In this document: positions 1-9,909 of the stretch, piece by piece
Numbering within the stretch: the stretch's first letter is position 1
Layout of the letters: each line of letters opens with the position of its first letter
The notes under the pieces: generated by a model
Told to the model about the DNA's origin: nothing
The model's database searches: none
Seen by the model: the letters and a program-made list of their open reading frames with translations, nothing else
Position numbers and translations under genes: made by a program
Source of the DNA: Polaromonas sp.
Lineage (GTDB): Bacteria; Pseudomonadota; Gammaproteobacteria; Burkholderiales; Burkholderiaceae_C
Assembly (NCBI GenBank): GCA_026786065.1
Contig: JAJAYS010000361.1
Span: 1-16,037 of the forward strand
Reading direction: 5' to 3'
DNA: 16,037 nt

Positions 1-53
1 CGGCCAGCGACCGGCTGATTTCATCGTTTCACTTTTGATCGCCTGCCACGCCC

Positions 54-980
54 ATGCCCAAAATATTCATTGACGGCGAAGCCGGAACTACCGGCCTGCA
101 AATACGCCAGCGACTGCAGGCCATGCCGCAGATCGAGCTGCTCAGCATCGCGCCGGAACAGCGCAAAGACGCCGCAGCCAAACTGGCGCTGATGCAGCAA
201 GCGGAGTTGGTGATCCTGTGCCTGCACGACGATGCGGCGCGCGAGTCGGTGGCGATGATCGACACGCTGCCCGGCAAGCGGCCAAGAATCATCGATGCCT
301 CGACCGCCCACCGCACCGCCGCTGGCTGGGTCTTTGGCTTTCCCGAATTGAGCGCCGCACAGGCCGAGGCGGTGCAGCGGGCCGAGCGGGTTAGCAACCC
401 CGGCTGTTACGCCACCGGGGCCATAGCGCTGATACGGCCGCTGATCGATGCTGGTGTGCTGCCGCCAGGCGACCCGCTCGCGCTGCCCGCAGTCAGTGGC
501 TATTCAGGGGGGGGGCGCAGCATGATCGAGTCGTATGAGGCGAGCGACTCTGGCAGCACAGCGCCGGCTTACCAGCGGTACGCACTCGGCCTGGCACACA
601 AGCACCTGCCCGAAATCATGCAGCACACCGGGCTGACACGCCGGCCGATCTTCATGCCGGCCGTCGGCAATTTCCGTGAAGGCATGCTGGTCGAACTGCC
701 GCTGCACCTGGACTTGCTGCCCGGCCAGCCCAGCCTGGCCGATCTGCAGGTGGTGTACGCAAAACACTATGCCGATGCGCAATGGGTGCGCGTCGAGCCG
801 GCCTTCAGCGACGGCAAGATCGACCCGCTGGGTGCGAACCACAGCAACCGGCTGGAAATCCGGGTTTTTGGCAACGACGCCTACCACCACGCGGTGGTGG
901 TGGCCCGACTGGACAACCTGGGCAAAGGCGCGTCAGGCGCTGCGGTGCAAAACCTGCAGTTGATGCTCGGCCTGGACTGA
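54..980 (+). CDS. argC: N-acetyl-gamma-glutamyl-phosphate reductase, type 2
   Basis: This enzyme catalyses the NADPH-dependent reduction of N-acetylglutamyl phosphate to N-acetylglutamate semialdehyde, in arginine/ornithine biosynthesis in the cytoplasm. The 308-residue length and the N-terminus [14 protein letters not shown] (nucleotide-binding turn GEAGTTG, residues 8-14) fit the shorter type-2 ArgC subfamily rather than the longer E. coli-like type. The catalytic cysteine is Cys118 in [19 protein letters not shown] loop follows at about residues 150-158, and LAHKHLPEI carries the family histidines. The start is the first ATG after an in-frame TGA at 36-38; no good Shine-Dalgarno is visible. 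A run of nine G residues at 507-515 lies in the SGGG codons. The gene converges on recX with a 2-nt gap. The 53 nt before it do not identify the upstream gene. The family call is secure. Confidence 0.95.
   Translation: MPKIFIDGEAGTTGLQIRQRLQAMPQIELLSIAPEQRKDAAAKLALMQQAELVILCLHDDAARESVAMIDTLPGKRPRIIDASTAHRTAAGWVFGFPELSAAQAEAVQRAERVSNPGCYATGAIALIRPLIDAGVLPPGDPLALPAVSGYSGGGRSMIESYEASDSGSTAPAYQRYALGLAHKHLPEIMQHTGLTRRPIFMPAVGNFREGMLVELPLHLDLLPGQPSLADLQVVYAKHYADAQWVRVEPAFSDGKIDPLGANHSNRLEIRVFGNDAYHHAVVVARLDNLGKGASGAAVQNLQLMLGLD
507..515 (+). repeat. G9 homopolymer inside argC
   Basis: Nine consecutive G residues encode the glycines of the conserved SGYSGGG loop of ArgC. Tracts of this length can slip during replication. 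Here the reading frame is intact. Whether it varies between cells cannot be seen from one sequence. Confidence 0.9.
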
Positions 981-982
981 AT

Positions 983-1543
983 TCATTCGTCAACCGGGCG
1001 CCGCACCACCCGGCCCACCACATCCCCTGAAAACCCGCGCGCGGCCAGGAAACGCATTTGCCTGGCCTGCGATGCCGAGTCGGCGGCAGCGCCTTCGCCG
1101 CGGGCGTCGAACTTTTTTCGCCACACCTCACGGGCACGCTCGTACTCGTTGGCCTTCAGGCGTTGCAGCGCGTCGCCGATGCACTGGGCATCCAGGCCCT
1201 TGCCGATCAGCTCGTGGCGAATGCGCGCCGCGCCGAAGCGGCTGGCCCGCCGGTTGACGACGGACTCGACGACCCGGGCTTCGCTGATGAAGTCCTTGGC
1301 CTGCAGGTCGTCAAGCACCTGCGCCAGCTGGCCGGGCGTCTCTTCGTGCCTGAGCAGTTTGCTTTCGAGTTCGGCGCGCGAATGCTCGCGTGCTGCCAGC
1401 AGGCGCAGCGCCCGGCCTTTGAGCGAAGGCCCGCGACGCGGGCGCTGCGCGCCGGATGTCGCCGCACCGGGCGTGGCAGGCACGCCGTAGTCGCTATCAT
1501 TGTGGTAGCTTTTAACGCTCGGAAACATTGGCTTAAAAGCCAT
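983..1543 (-). CDS. recX: RecX, regulator of RecA
   Basis: RecX binds RecA filaments and limits RecA recombinase activity. The RecX fold begins near residue 40 (SLKGRALRLLAAREHSRAELESKL) and continues through LDDLQAKDFISEARVVESVVNRRASRFGAARIRHELIGKGL, the helix-rich tandem repeat typical of the family. It lies 18 nt downstream of recA on the same strand, the classic recA-recX order, so co-transcription with partial readthrough is likely. From the ATG at 1543 the product has 186 residues, with about 40 residues before the fold. The first ~20 (MAFKPMFPSVKSYHNDSDYG) are encoded by a copy of a dispersed repeat. A GTG at 1481-1483, just past the repeat, is an in-frame alternative giving 166 residues. 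Neither start has a strong Shine-Dalgarno. The family call is firm; the start is uncertain. Confidence 0.9.
   Translation of the reverse strand: MAFKPMFPSVKSYHNDSDYGVPATPGAATSGAQRPRRGPSLKGRALRLLAAREHSRAELESKLLRHEETPGQLAQVLDDLQAKDFISEARVVESVVNRRASRFGAARIRHELIGKGLDAQCIGDALQRLKANEYERAREVWRKKFDARGEGAAADSASQARQMRFLAARGFSGDVVGRVVRRPVDE
1484..1535 (-). repeat. Dispersed AGCTA/ATAGC repeat, copy 1 (within recX 5' end)
   Basis: Read on the minus strand this copy has AAGCCAATGT, then GCGT, AGCTA and ATAGCGA. Their start positions are +17, +25 and +38 from the first base of the block. The copy at 6017 has the same words at +18, +26 and +39. The block covers the first codons of recX as called. Confidence 0.75.
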
Positions 1544-1561
1544 TTTTACTCAAGCAACTGC

Positions 1562-2689
<1,128 letters not shown>

Positions 2690-2778
2690 GAAAAATCTCC
2701 TTGAAAATCAATTACTTGCTGATGAACTGGGGTCAGTCAGCGTGCCGGTGGAACACGTTGTCTGGATGCATGACCAGT

Positions 2779-2807
2779 ACTGTATGGGCACTGTTAAAAC
2801 AAGTAAA
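2779..2807 (-). promoter_or_regulatory. Proposed recA sigma-70 promoter with ACAGT direct repeats
   Basis: On the minus strand TTTACT (2807-2802) and TACAGT (2784-2779) are 17 nt apart; each matches four of six consensus positions. ACAGT occurs twice, at 2794-2790 and 2783-2779, 11 bp apart (one helical turn). The downstream half ATACAGTA matches an E. coli LexA half-site, but the other half is not inverted. This is inference from sequence only. Confidence 0.4.
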
Positions 2808-2816
2808 CCGTATTTT

Positions 2817-2835
2817 TAGTCAGTTTTACTGACTA
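2817..2835. promoter_or_regulatory. 19-bp perfect inverted repeat, candidate MarR operator
   Basis: TAGTCAG and CTGACTA form perfect 7-bp arms around a 5-bp centre (TTTTA). The site lies 60 bp upstream of the marR-type gene and about 10 bp upstream of the proposed recA -35. A possible -10 (TATCTA, 2834-2839) overlaps its right edge. Size and place fit an autoregulatory MarR-family operator; this is inference. Confidence 0.55.
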
Positions 2836-2854
2836 TCTACGCTACAGTGAAGGC

Positions 2855-2899
2855 ATGCAACAAGAGGCCTGTGTACTCCGCCTGAGCAGCACGCCATGA
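2855..2899 (+). other. Possible 14-codon leader ORF coupled to the MarR gene
   Basis: ATG at 2855 opens a short frame, MQQEACVLRLSSTP, whose TGA (2897-2899) overlaps the ATG of the MarR gene as ATGA. A GAAGG lies directly before its ATG, closer than ideal. The MarR start itself has no good Shine-Dalgarno, so coupling is conceivable. There is no proof that it is translated. Confidence 0.25.
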
Positions 2900-3408
2900 G
2901 CGGCGACTTCGACACCCGGCCAAGCGACGCGGCCAGCCCCGCCGACCCGGCCTGGCGCCTGACGCACCTCGGCCGCCAACTCGGCCACGCCCTGCGCCGC
3001 TTTGACGCCCGCGTGCTGCAGTTGATGGCCGCCGATGTGCAGGTTCCGCTGGCTTTGTCGAATCTGGCCGCACGCGACCAGATCGGCGCAGCCCACATCC
3101 ACATTACGCGGCACCTGGCGGTCGGCGGCTCGCGGCTGACCGAACACGCCGCACAGGCCGGCATGAGCAAGCAGGCGATGGCCGACCTGGTCGATCAGTG
3201 CGAAGCCTGGGGCCTGTTGACACGGGAAGCAGACGCCCATGACCGGCGTGCCCGGCGGCTGGTGTTCACGGCTTCGGGGCTTTTGTGGCTGGACGCTTTC
3301 CGGCGCGCCGTCGCGCAGGCCGAAAGCGAGTTTCGCGACGCCATCGGGCCTGACGTGGCCACGGTAGTCGCGCTGGGGCTGGAGGCCTATGCTGAAGCCC
3401 GCGATTGA
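2896..3408 (+). CDS. MarR-family transcriptional regulator
   Basis: This is a 170-residue protein with the MarR architecture. N-terminal dimerisation helices (about 20-75) are followed by a winged helix-turn-helix: LTEHAAQAGMSKQAMADLVDQCEAWGLL (81-108) and the basic wing DRRARRLVFT (116-125). A C-terminal helix (130-168) completes the dimer interface. MarR proteins bind palindromic operators and often release DNA on binding small phenolic or similar ligands. The ligand here cannot be told. It is divergent from recA. A perfect 19-bp inverted repeat upstream is the best candidate for its own operator. The two-component genes follow 94 nt downstream on the same strand. The start lacks a strong ribosome-binding site and overlaps the stop of a tiny upstream frame. 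Confidence 0.85.
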   Translation: MSGDFDTRPSDAASPADPAWRLTHLGRQLGHALRRFDARVLQLMAADVQVPLALSNLAARDQIGAAHIHITRHLAVGGSRLTEHAAQAGMSKQAMADLVDQCEAWGLLTREADAHDRRARRLVFTASGLLWLDAFRRAVAQAESEFRDAIGPDVATVVALGLEAYAEARD

Positions 3409-3502
3409 GGCAATGAAGCCTAAAATTCCGGCCGACGGGTGTCTTCACACCGTGCTCGCCAAAGCGCCTGCGCCACCCCCGCGCTGACCTACGGAGACAA
3501 CC

Positions 3503-4177
<675 letters not shown>

Positions 4178-4240
4178 TGGGGCCCCAACGGGTTTTTGGC
4201 ACCCACGGTTGCGTACCGCGTGTGGCTCCCTGTCCTCCGA

Positions 4241-4305
4241 AAGGGCCGCTGCGCCTGCGGCCTGGCCCTTCGACCCTTCAACAAGGCTCAGGCCAGGCCA
4301 TGGCC
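4241..4305. repeat. REP-like palindromic block between response regulator and kinase
   Basis: Three inverted repeats overlap here. AAGGGCC (4241-4247) pairs with GGCCCTT (4264-4270). GCCTGGCC (4260-4267) pairs with GGCCAGGC (4291-4298). GGCCATGGCC (4296-4305) is self-complementary. The first two pairings share bases and cannot form together. The segment CCCTTCAACAAGGCTCAGG resembles the widespread CCTTCGACAAGCTCAGG-type extragenic repeat known to me from many proteobacteria; this was not checked against a database. Confidence 0.6.
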
Positions 4306-4373
4306 GGTTCCGCGGCCCCCGCCGGTGTGATGAGGGTGCGCAGCGGACGAAAATCCTCCTCGCTTTTTAATCC

Positions 4374-5966
4374 ATGGGCATCCGAATCTTTCAGCGCGAT
4401 CGCCGCAGCCTGTTCGGCGAAATCCTCGACTGGATGCTCACGCCGCTGCTGTTGCTGTGGCCGATCAGCCTGGCGCTGACCTGGCTGGTGGCGCAGGACA
4501 TTGCCGGCAAACCTTTTGATCGGGCTCTTGAATACAACGTGCTGGCGCTGGCCAAGCTGGTGACCATCACGAACGGGCAGGCGCAACTGAACCTGACCGC
4601 CCCGGCGCGCGAGATCCTGCGCGCCGACGACGCCGACCAGATTTACTACCAGGTGACCGGCACGCGCGGCGAACATTTGAGCGGCGAGCAGGATCTGCCC
4701 GGGCCGCTCGACGACGACAAAGCCACTGACGGCAAGGTCCGGCTGCGCGAGGTCAGCATGCGCGGACTCGATGTCCGGGTTGCGCACACCTGGCTGCGCG
4801 TCTCCGCCACCACTTTGCACGAACCCGCCGAAGCAGAGAAAGACACAGGCGCCGCCGTAGGCACAGGCCTGCCACCGGTCAGGGCGTCCAGCTCCACCGG
4901 CCTGCTGCGCACCGCGGCACTACCGGCAAGGTCGCGGGAGCCTGGCGCGGCCGGTGCCGACCAGTTCGTACTGGTGCAGGTCGCCGAGACGCTTGAAAAA
5001 CGCAAGACGTTGGCGGCCGAAATCGTCAAGGGCACGATGGTGCCGCAGTTCGTCACGCTACCGCTGGCGGTGCTGCTGGTGTGGCTGGCGCTGGTGCGCG
5101 GCATCAAGCCGCTGGCGCAGCTCGAAAAACGCATCCGCGCCCGGCGCAGCGACGACATGAGCCCGCTCGACGACGCCGCCGTGCCGGAAGAAGTCGCGCC
5201 GCTGGTGCTGTCGATCAACGACCTGCTCAGCCGCTTGACGGTGTCGCTGACGACGCAAAAGCGGTTCCTGGCCAACGCCGCGCACCAGCTGAAAACCCCA
5301 CTGGCCGGCTTGCGCATGCAGGCCGATCTGGCACAGCGCGAAACCGACACCGAAGAGTTGAAAAAGTCGCTCAAGAACATTGGCCTGGCCAGCGTGCGGG
5401 CGACGCACACCGTCAACCAGCTACTGGCGCTGGCGCGCGCCGAGACCGCTGGCCGCAGCCTGGCCAAGCAGCGCGTGGACCTGGTTCGGGTGGCGTCCGA
5501 AGTGATGGCCGACTCGGTGCCGCGGGCGATGGAAAAGCGCATCGACCTCGGCTACGACGGCCCGCAGCCCGGCGACGACGAGATGCAGATCGACGGCAAC
5601 GAGACGCTACTCAAAGAGCTGGTGCGCAATCTGATTGACAACGCCATCAACTACACGCCCGAGCACGGCCAGGTGACCCTGCGCCTGATGGCCGACCGCT
5701 TCAGCGGCGTGCGGCTGCTGATCGTCGAAGACACCGGGCCGGGTATCCCGGAGTCCGAGCGCGATTTGGTGTTTCAGCCGTTTTACCGGGCGCTGGGCAC
5801 CCATGTCGATGGCTCCGGCCTGGGGCTGGCCATCGTGCAGGAGATCGCCAAGCAGCACGATGCCGAGATAACCCTTGGAAACGTTAGCGAGCCCGGCAGC
5901 GCCCACCCAAGCGCCGGCGCGCGGGTCACGGTGCGGTTTTCCGGCGCGCCGCTGCACGCCGGCTGA
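4374..5966 (+). CDS. TctE-like sensor histidine kinase
   Basis: This is an inner-membrane sensor kinase of 530 residues that should phosphorylate the response regulator upstream. Transmembrane helix 1 is about 22-42 and helix 2 about 222-242, with a periplasmic sensor domain between them (2CSK-type N-terminal region, from family memory). A HAMP-like linker follows (243-292), then the phospho-acceptor H304 in FLANAAHQLKTPL, the N box around N419-N423 (RNLIDNAINY), the G1 box EDTGPGIP (452-459) and the G2 box GSGLGLAIV. A TAA six nt before the ATG excludes an upstream start, and no good Shine-Dalgarno is seen. Residues about 151-195 (Ala/Gly/Pro/Ser-rich) look like an insertion in the sensor domain, and the protein is longer than TctE-type kinases as I remember them. 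Confidence 0.92.
   Translation: MGIRIFQRDRRSLFGEILDWMLTPLLLLWPISLALTWLVAQDIAGKPFDRALEYNVLALAKLVTITNGQAQLNLTAPAREILRADDADQIYYQVTGTRGEHLSGEQDLPGPLDDDKATDGKVRLREVSMRGLDVRVAHTWLRVSATTLHEPAEAEKDTGAAVGTGLPPVRASSSTGLLRTAALPARSREPGAAGADQFVLVQVAETLEKRKTLAAEIVKGTMVPQFVTLPLAVLLVWLALVRGIKPLAQLEKRIRARRSDDMSPLDDAAVPEEVAPLVLSINDLLSRLTVSLTTQKRFLANAAHQLKTPLAGLRMQADLAQRETDTEELKKSLKNIGLASVRATHTVNQLLALARAETAGRSLAKQRVDLVRVASEVMADSVPRAMEKRIDLGYDGPQPGDDEMQIDGNETLLKELVRNLIDNAINYTPEHGQVTLRLMADRFSGVRLLIVEDTGPGIPESERDLVFQPFYRALGTHVDGSGLGLAIVQEIAKQHDAEITLGNVSEPGSAHPSAGARVTVRFSGAPLHAG
4824..4958 (+). other. Apparent low-complexity insertion in the kinase sensor domain
   Basis: These codons encode about 45 residues rich in Ala, Gly, Pro, Ser and Thr (GTGLPPVRASSSTGLLRT and neighbours). 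They lie between the recognisable sensor region and the FVLVQVAETLEKR segment that normally precedes transmembrane helix 2. The call is by eye, without an alignment. Confidence 0.4.
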
Positions 5967-6016
5967 GCCACGCGCGGGTCGCCGGCATGCCGCATTGAGA
6001 CAAATAAAACCGAGCT

Positions 6017-6066
6017 TTAGCCAATGTAATTCGGGCGTGGATAGCTATTTAATCGATAGCGATTTA
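6017..6066 (+). repeat. Dispersed AGCTA/ATAGC repeat, copy 2 (intergenic)
   Basis: The block has TAGCCAATGT, GCGT (6035), AGCTAT (6043) and ATAGCGA (6056), in the same order and with the same spacing (within 1 nt) as copy 1 in recX, on the opposite strand. Its core GCTATTTAATCGATAGC (6044-6060) matches the plus-strand core of copy 3 at 16 of 17 positions. It lies between the sensor kinase stop and the acetyltransferase. Confidence 0.8.
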
Positions 6067-6135
6067 TCCGCATCGGAGCCGCAGTCAAGCCGGACCGCGC
6101 CAGCGCGCATCGGCCGCGCCGGGCAGAATCAAAGT

Positions 6136-6720
6136 GTGCTGTCGATTTCAACCAGCCGGCCCGGACCGGCCCCGCTATACGGACTCCGACCCGCCCTGAC
6201 GGTGCGACGGCTGGTGCCGGCCGATGCGTCGGGCTACCGCGCCCTGCGCCAGCGCGCACTGCACGAACATACCGAGGCGCTCACGTCGAGCATCGAAGAG
6301 GAAAGCGAACTCGCGCTGGGCCACCCGGAAAACCGCCTGGCGGCCGGTTCGGCGACGTGGCTGTGGGGCGCGTTTGAGGCGGCCGGCCGGATTGGCATGG
6401 TCAGGCTGACCTTTGAACCCCGCATCAAGAACCGCCACACCGCGACTTTGGTGGTCATGTATGTCGCCGCCGAACGCAGCGGCCGCGGCGTCGGCCAGGC
6501 GCTGCTGCAGACGGCGTTGGCGGCTGCGCGCCAGGCCTCGCTGGGGCTGGTCCGGCTGACCGTGACCGCCGGCAATGCACCGGCCCGGGCGATCCATGCG
6601 CGGGCCGGCTTTGAGCTCATGGGACTGGAGCCCGACGCGATGCGCGTCAAGGGCCTCAGCCCGGGCAAGGAGCACTGGTTTATCCGGCTCGCGCCGGCCC
6701 GGGCAAGTGACGCAACATGA
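6136..6720 (+). CDS. GNAT-family N-acetyltransferase
   Basis: This protein transfers an acyl group from acyl-CoA to an amine; the substrate is unknown. From the GTG at 6136 it has 194 residues. The GNAT fold runs from LTVRRLVPADASGYRALRQRAL (21-42) to FIRLAP near the end. Motif A is VVMYVAAERSGRGVGQALL, with the acetyl-CoA pyrophosphate-binding R-G-V-G-Q-A at 117-122. AGNAPARAIHARAGF (145-159) is the usual motif B region. The frame is open further upstream (to 5875), but that part overlaps the kinase gene and then reads through a dispersed repeat, so a late GTG start is preferred; another GTG is at 6037. The stop overlaps the next start (ATGA, 6717-6720), so it is translationally coupled to the amide hydrolase. 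Confidence 0.85.
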   Translation: MLSISTSRPGPAPLYGLRPALTVRRLVPADASGYRALRQRALHEHTEALTSSIEEESELALGHPENRLAAGSATWLWGAFEAAGRIGMVRLTFEPRIKNRHTATLVVMYVAAERSGRGVGQALLQTALAAARQASLGLVRLTVTAGNAPARAIHARAGFELMGLEPDAMRVKGLSPGKEHWFIRLAPARASDAT

Positions 6721-7517
6721 TTGCCGCCAGCCGTTTGAAAATTGGCCTTTCTGCCTGCTTCTCGCATGCCGATGCGTCACGCCCGCTGTTCATCGGCAAA
6801 ACGCTGCAGTACGTCGAGCAGTCGATCGCCCACTGGCTGATGTCGTCGGGCGCGATGGTGGTGATGGTGCCCTGCCCGACCGGCAGCACGCAGCGCGGCG
6901 ACGTGACCTACGCACACTATGCCGACTGGCTGGATGGCTTGGTGCTGCACGGCGGCGACGACGTATGGCCCGGCAGCTATGGTGAAGACCCGCTGCGGGC
7001 GCAGTGGACCGGCGACCGGATGCGGGACGATTACGACAAAGCTTTGGTGGCCGCATTCGAGGCGCGGGGCAAGCCGGTCTTCGGCGTCTGCCGCGGGCTG
7101 CAGCTGCTCAATGTGGCCTATGGCGGCACGCTCTACCAGGACATTTCAACCCAGTTGCCCGACTCCTTCGTACACCGCGACGCGTCGGTCTATGACCTGA
7201 ACTTTCACAGCATCGATCTGGTCCAGGGCACACGGCTGGCGTCGCTGTATCCGGGCGTCCAGCGCGCCCGGGTCAACAGCATTCACCACCAGGCGATCAA
7301 GGACCTGTCGCCAGAGTTCGAGGCCGAGGCCTTCAGCGTCAGCGACGGCATCATCGAGGCGATTCGCCGCAGGGACCCGAGCCGCAGCTATATGGCCGCG
7401 CTGCAGTGGCACCCGGAGTTTCATCGGGCCGGGGCTGACACTATCGACGACGCTCCGGTGCTCGACGACTTCCTGAGCGCCGTCGCGGCGGTCAAGGCGC
7501 GCAGCGACCAGCCTTAG
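6717..7517 (+). CDS. Gamma-glutamyl-gamma-aminobutyrate hydrolase family protein (peptidase C26)
   Basis: This is a 266-residue protein with a class-I glutamine amidotransferase fold that hydrolyses gamma-glutamyl amides. The family includes PuuD (gamma-glutamyl-GABA) and gamma-glutamyl hydrolases. The nucleophile is Cys125 in VFGVCRGLQLLNV, and the His232/Glu234 pair is in LQWHPE. HGGDDVWPGSYGE (79-90) is the conserved substrate-pocket segment of the C26 family, and HHQAIKDL (190-197) is another family motif. Its ATG overlaps the TGA of the acetyltransferase gene. No puuA, puuB or puuC genes are nearby, so a role in putrescine breakdown is not supported by context. It could act on another gamma-glutamylated amine. 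It converges on kup with a 44-nt gap. Confidence 0.9.
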   Translation: MIAASRLKIGLSACFSHADASRPLFIGKTLQYVEQSIAHWLMSSGAMVVMVPCPTGSTQRGDVTYAHYADWLDGLVLHGGDDVWPGSYGEDPLRAQWTGDRMRDDYDKALVAAFEARGKPVFGVCRGLQLLNVAYGGTLYQDISTQLPDSFVHRDASVYDLNFHSIDLVQGTRLASLYPGVQRARVNSIHHQAIKDLSPEFEAEAFSVSDGIIEAIRRRDPSRSYMAALQWHPEFHRAGADTIDDAPVLDDFLSAVAAVKARSDQP

Positions 7518-7561
7518 CGACCAGGCTGCACAAGCGTTCATGCCGCAGGCTGCGGCGGCCC

Positions 7562-9430
<1,869 letters not shown>

Positions 9431-9456
9431 AGGAGCTTCCCGGCGGGACGGACACG

Positions 9457-9474
9457 GCGAACTACGTCGTTCGC
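9457..9474. promoter_or_regulatory. Inverted repeat in the kup leader
   Basis: GCGAAC and GTTCGC form perfect 6-bp arms around TACGTC, 27 nt upstream of the kup GTG. It could be a leader hairpin or an operator. At this length and GC content a chance match is possible. Confidence 0.3.
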
Positions 9475-9651
9475 GGCGACCTGGGCGGGAATGGTTGCCG
9501 AAGGGACCGCTATTGTGCCCGTCGCGCGCCGTTCCGCTGCGGCGTCGTTCGGCTCCGGTGGCCGGGCGGGCTGGGTGCCAGGCCGTGTGTTGCGAGCCCG
9601 CAACCGGGTCGCCGCCTGCCGCGCAAGGCGCGCTCCAGGGGTTGCTTAAAT

Positions 9652-9721
9652 GCCGCCAGTTGCTATTTATTCGATAGCTTTTTGCGCCAGTAAATACTGG
9701 TCTAAACCGCAAAATGGCTTA
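9652..9721 (-). repeat. Dispersed AGCTA/ATAGC repeat, copy 3 (upstream of kup)
   Basis: The plus-strand core GCTATTTATTCGATAGC (9662-9678) matches copy 2 at 16 of 17 positions. On the minus strand the block starts with TAAGCCATTTT (9721-9711), corresponding to the AAGCCAATGT of copy 1. It holds an internal palindrome, CCAGTA-AA-TACTGG (9687-9700), and ends GGCGGC like copy 4. This is the longest copy. Confidence 0.8.
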
Positions 9722-9730
9722 AGAAATTCG

Positions 9731-9760
9731 GCCAGAATTGGCCAGAATTGGGCAGAAATG
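9731..9760. repeat. Three tandem 10-bp units
   Basis: GCCAGAATTG occurs twice in tandem (9731-9740, 9741-9750), followed by a degenerate third unit GGCAGAAATG with 8 of 10 matches. It directly abuts repeat copy 3. No function can be assigned. Confidence 0.8.
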
Positions 9761-9796
9761 CTGCTGTCGGTGGAGATGCATTTGTGTTTGCTCCGA

Positions 9797-9850
9797 CGGT
9801 CGCGTTCGCGGTCGCGTTCGCGTTCGCGGTCGCGGTCGCGGTCGCGGTCG
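9797..9850. repeat. Hexanucleotide array CG(G/T)TCG, nine units
   Basis: There are nine uninterrupted 6-bp units, six CGGTCG and three CGTTCG (units 2, 4 and 5), 60 bp beyond the gshA stop. The mixed units suggest slippage plus point change, or recombination between units. It is not inside a supported gene. Confidence 0.95.
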
Positions 9851-9909
9851 CAATGGCGGCTCGCATCCTCAGCCGGGCCGCCCCGTGGCGACCCGCAACC
9901 CGCTACCGG

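Larger units (their letters stand above)
9431..9909. other. Non-coding gap upstream of kup (479 nt)
   Basis: No gene is supported in this stretch between the kup start and the gshA stop. The open frames across it are compositional. It contains, in order, an inverted repeat at 9457-9474, repeat copy 3 at 9652-9721, a 10-bp tandem repeat at 9731-9760 and a hexamer array at 9797-9850. The kup promoter must lie here, but no convincing -35/-10 pair was identified. Confidence 0.7.

Noticed and set aside
1..53. C-terminus of an upstream gene
   Set aside because: Several frames end here, but none gives a recognisable protein tail in so few codons.
3438..3451. GGTGT-CTTC-ACACC hairpin before the response regulator
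   Set aside because: A 5-bp stem is short enough to occur by chance, and nothing else supports a role.
5875..6135. Early start of the acetyltransferase at 5875
   Set aside because: It would overlap the kinase gene by 92 nt and read through repeat copy 2. The added residues have no GNAT character.
7510..7556. Small hairpins between the amide hydrolase and kup (CAGCCT/AGGCTG; GCCGCA/TGCGGC)
   Set aside because: The stems are only 6 bp and have no T-run. They are too weak to call a bidirectional terminator.
9431..9712. N-terminal extension of kup
   Set aside because: It reads through a repeat and Arg/Ser-rich sequence. The GTG start at 9430 gives the family length and N-terminus.
9797..9850. 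CRISPR-like array
   Set aside because: The units are 6 bp, contiguous and without spacers, and no cas gene is present. It is a simple-sequence repeat.
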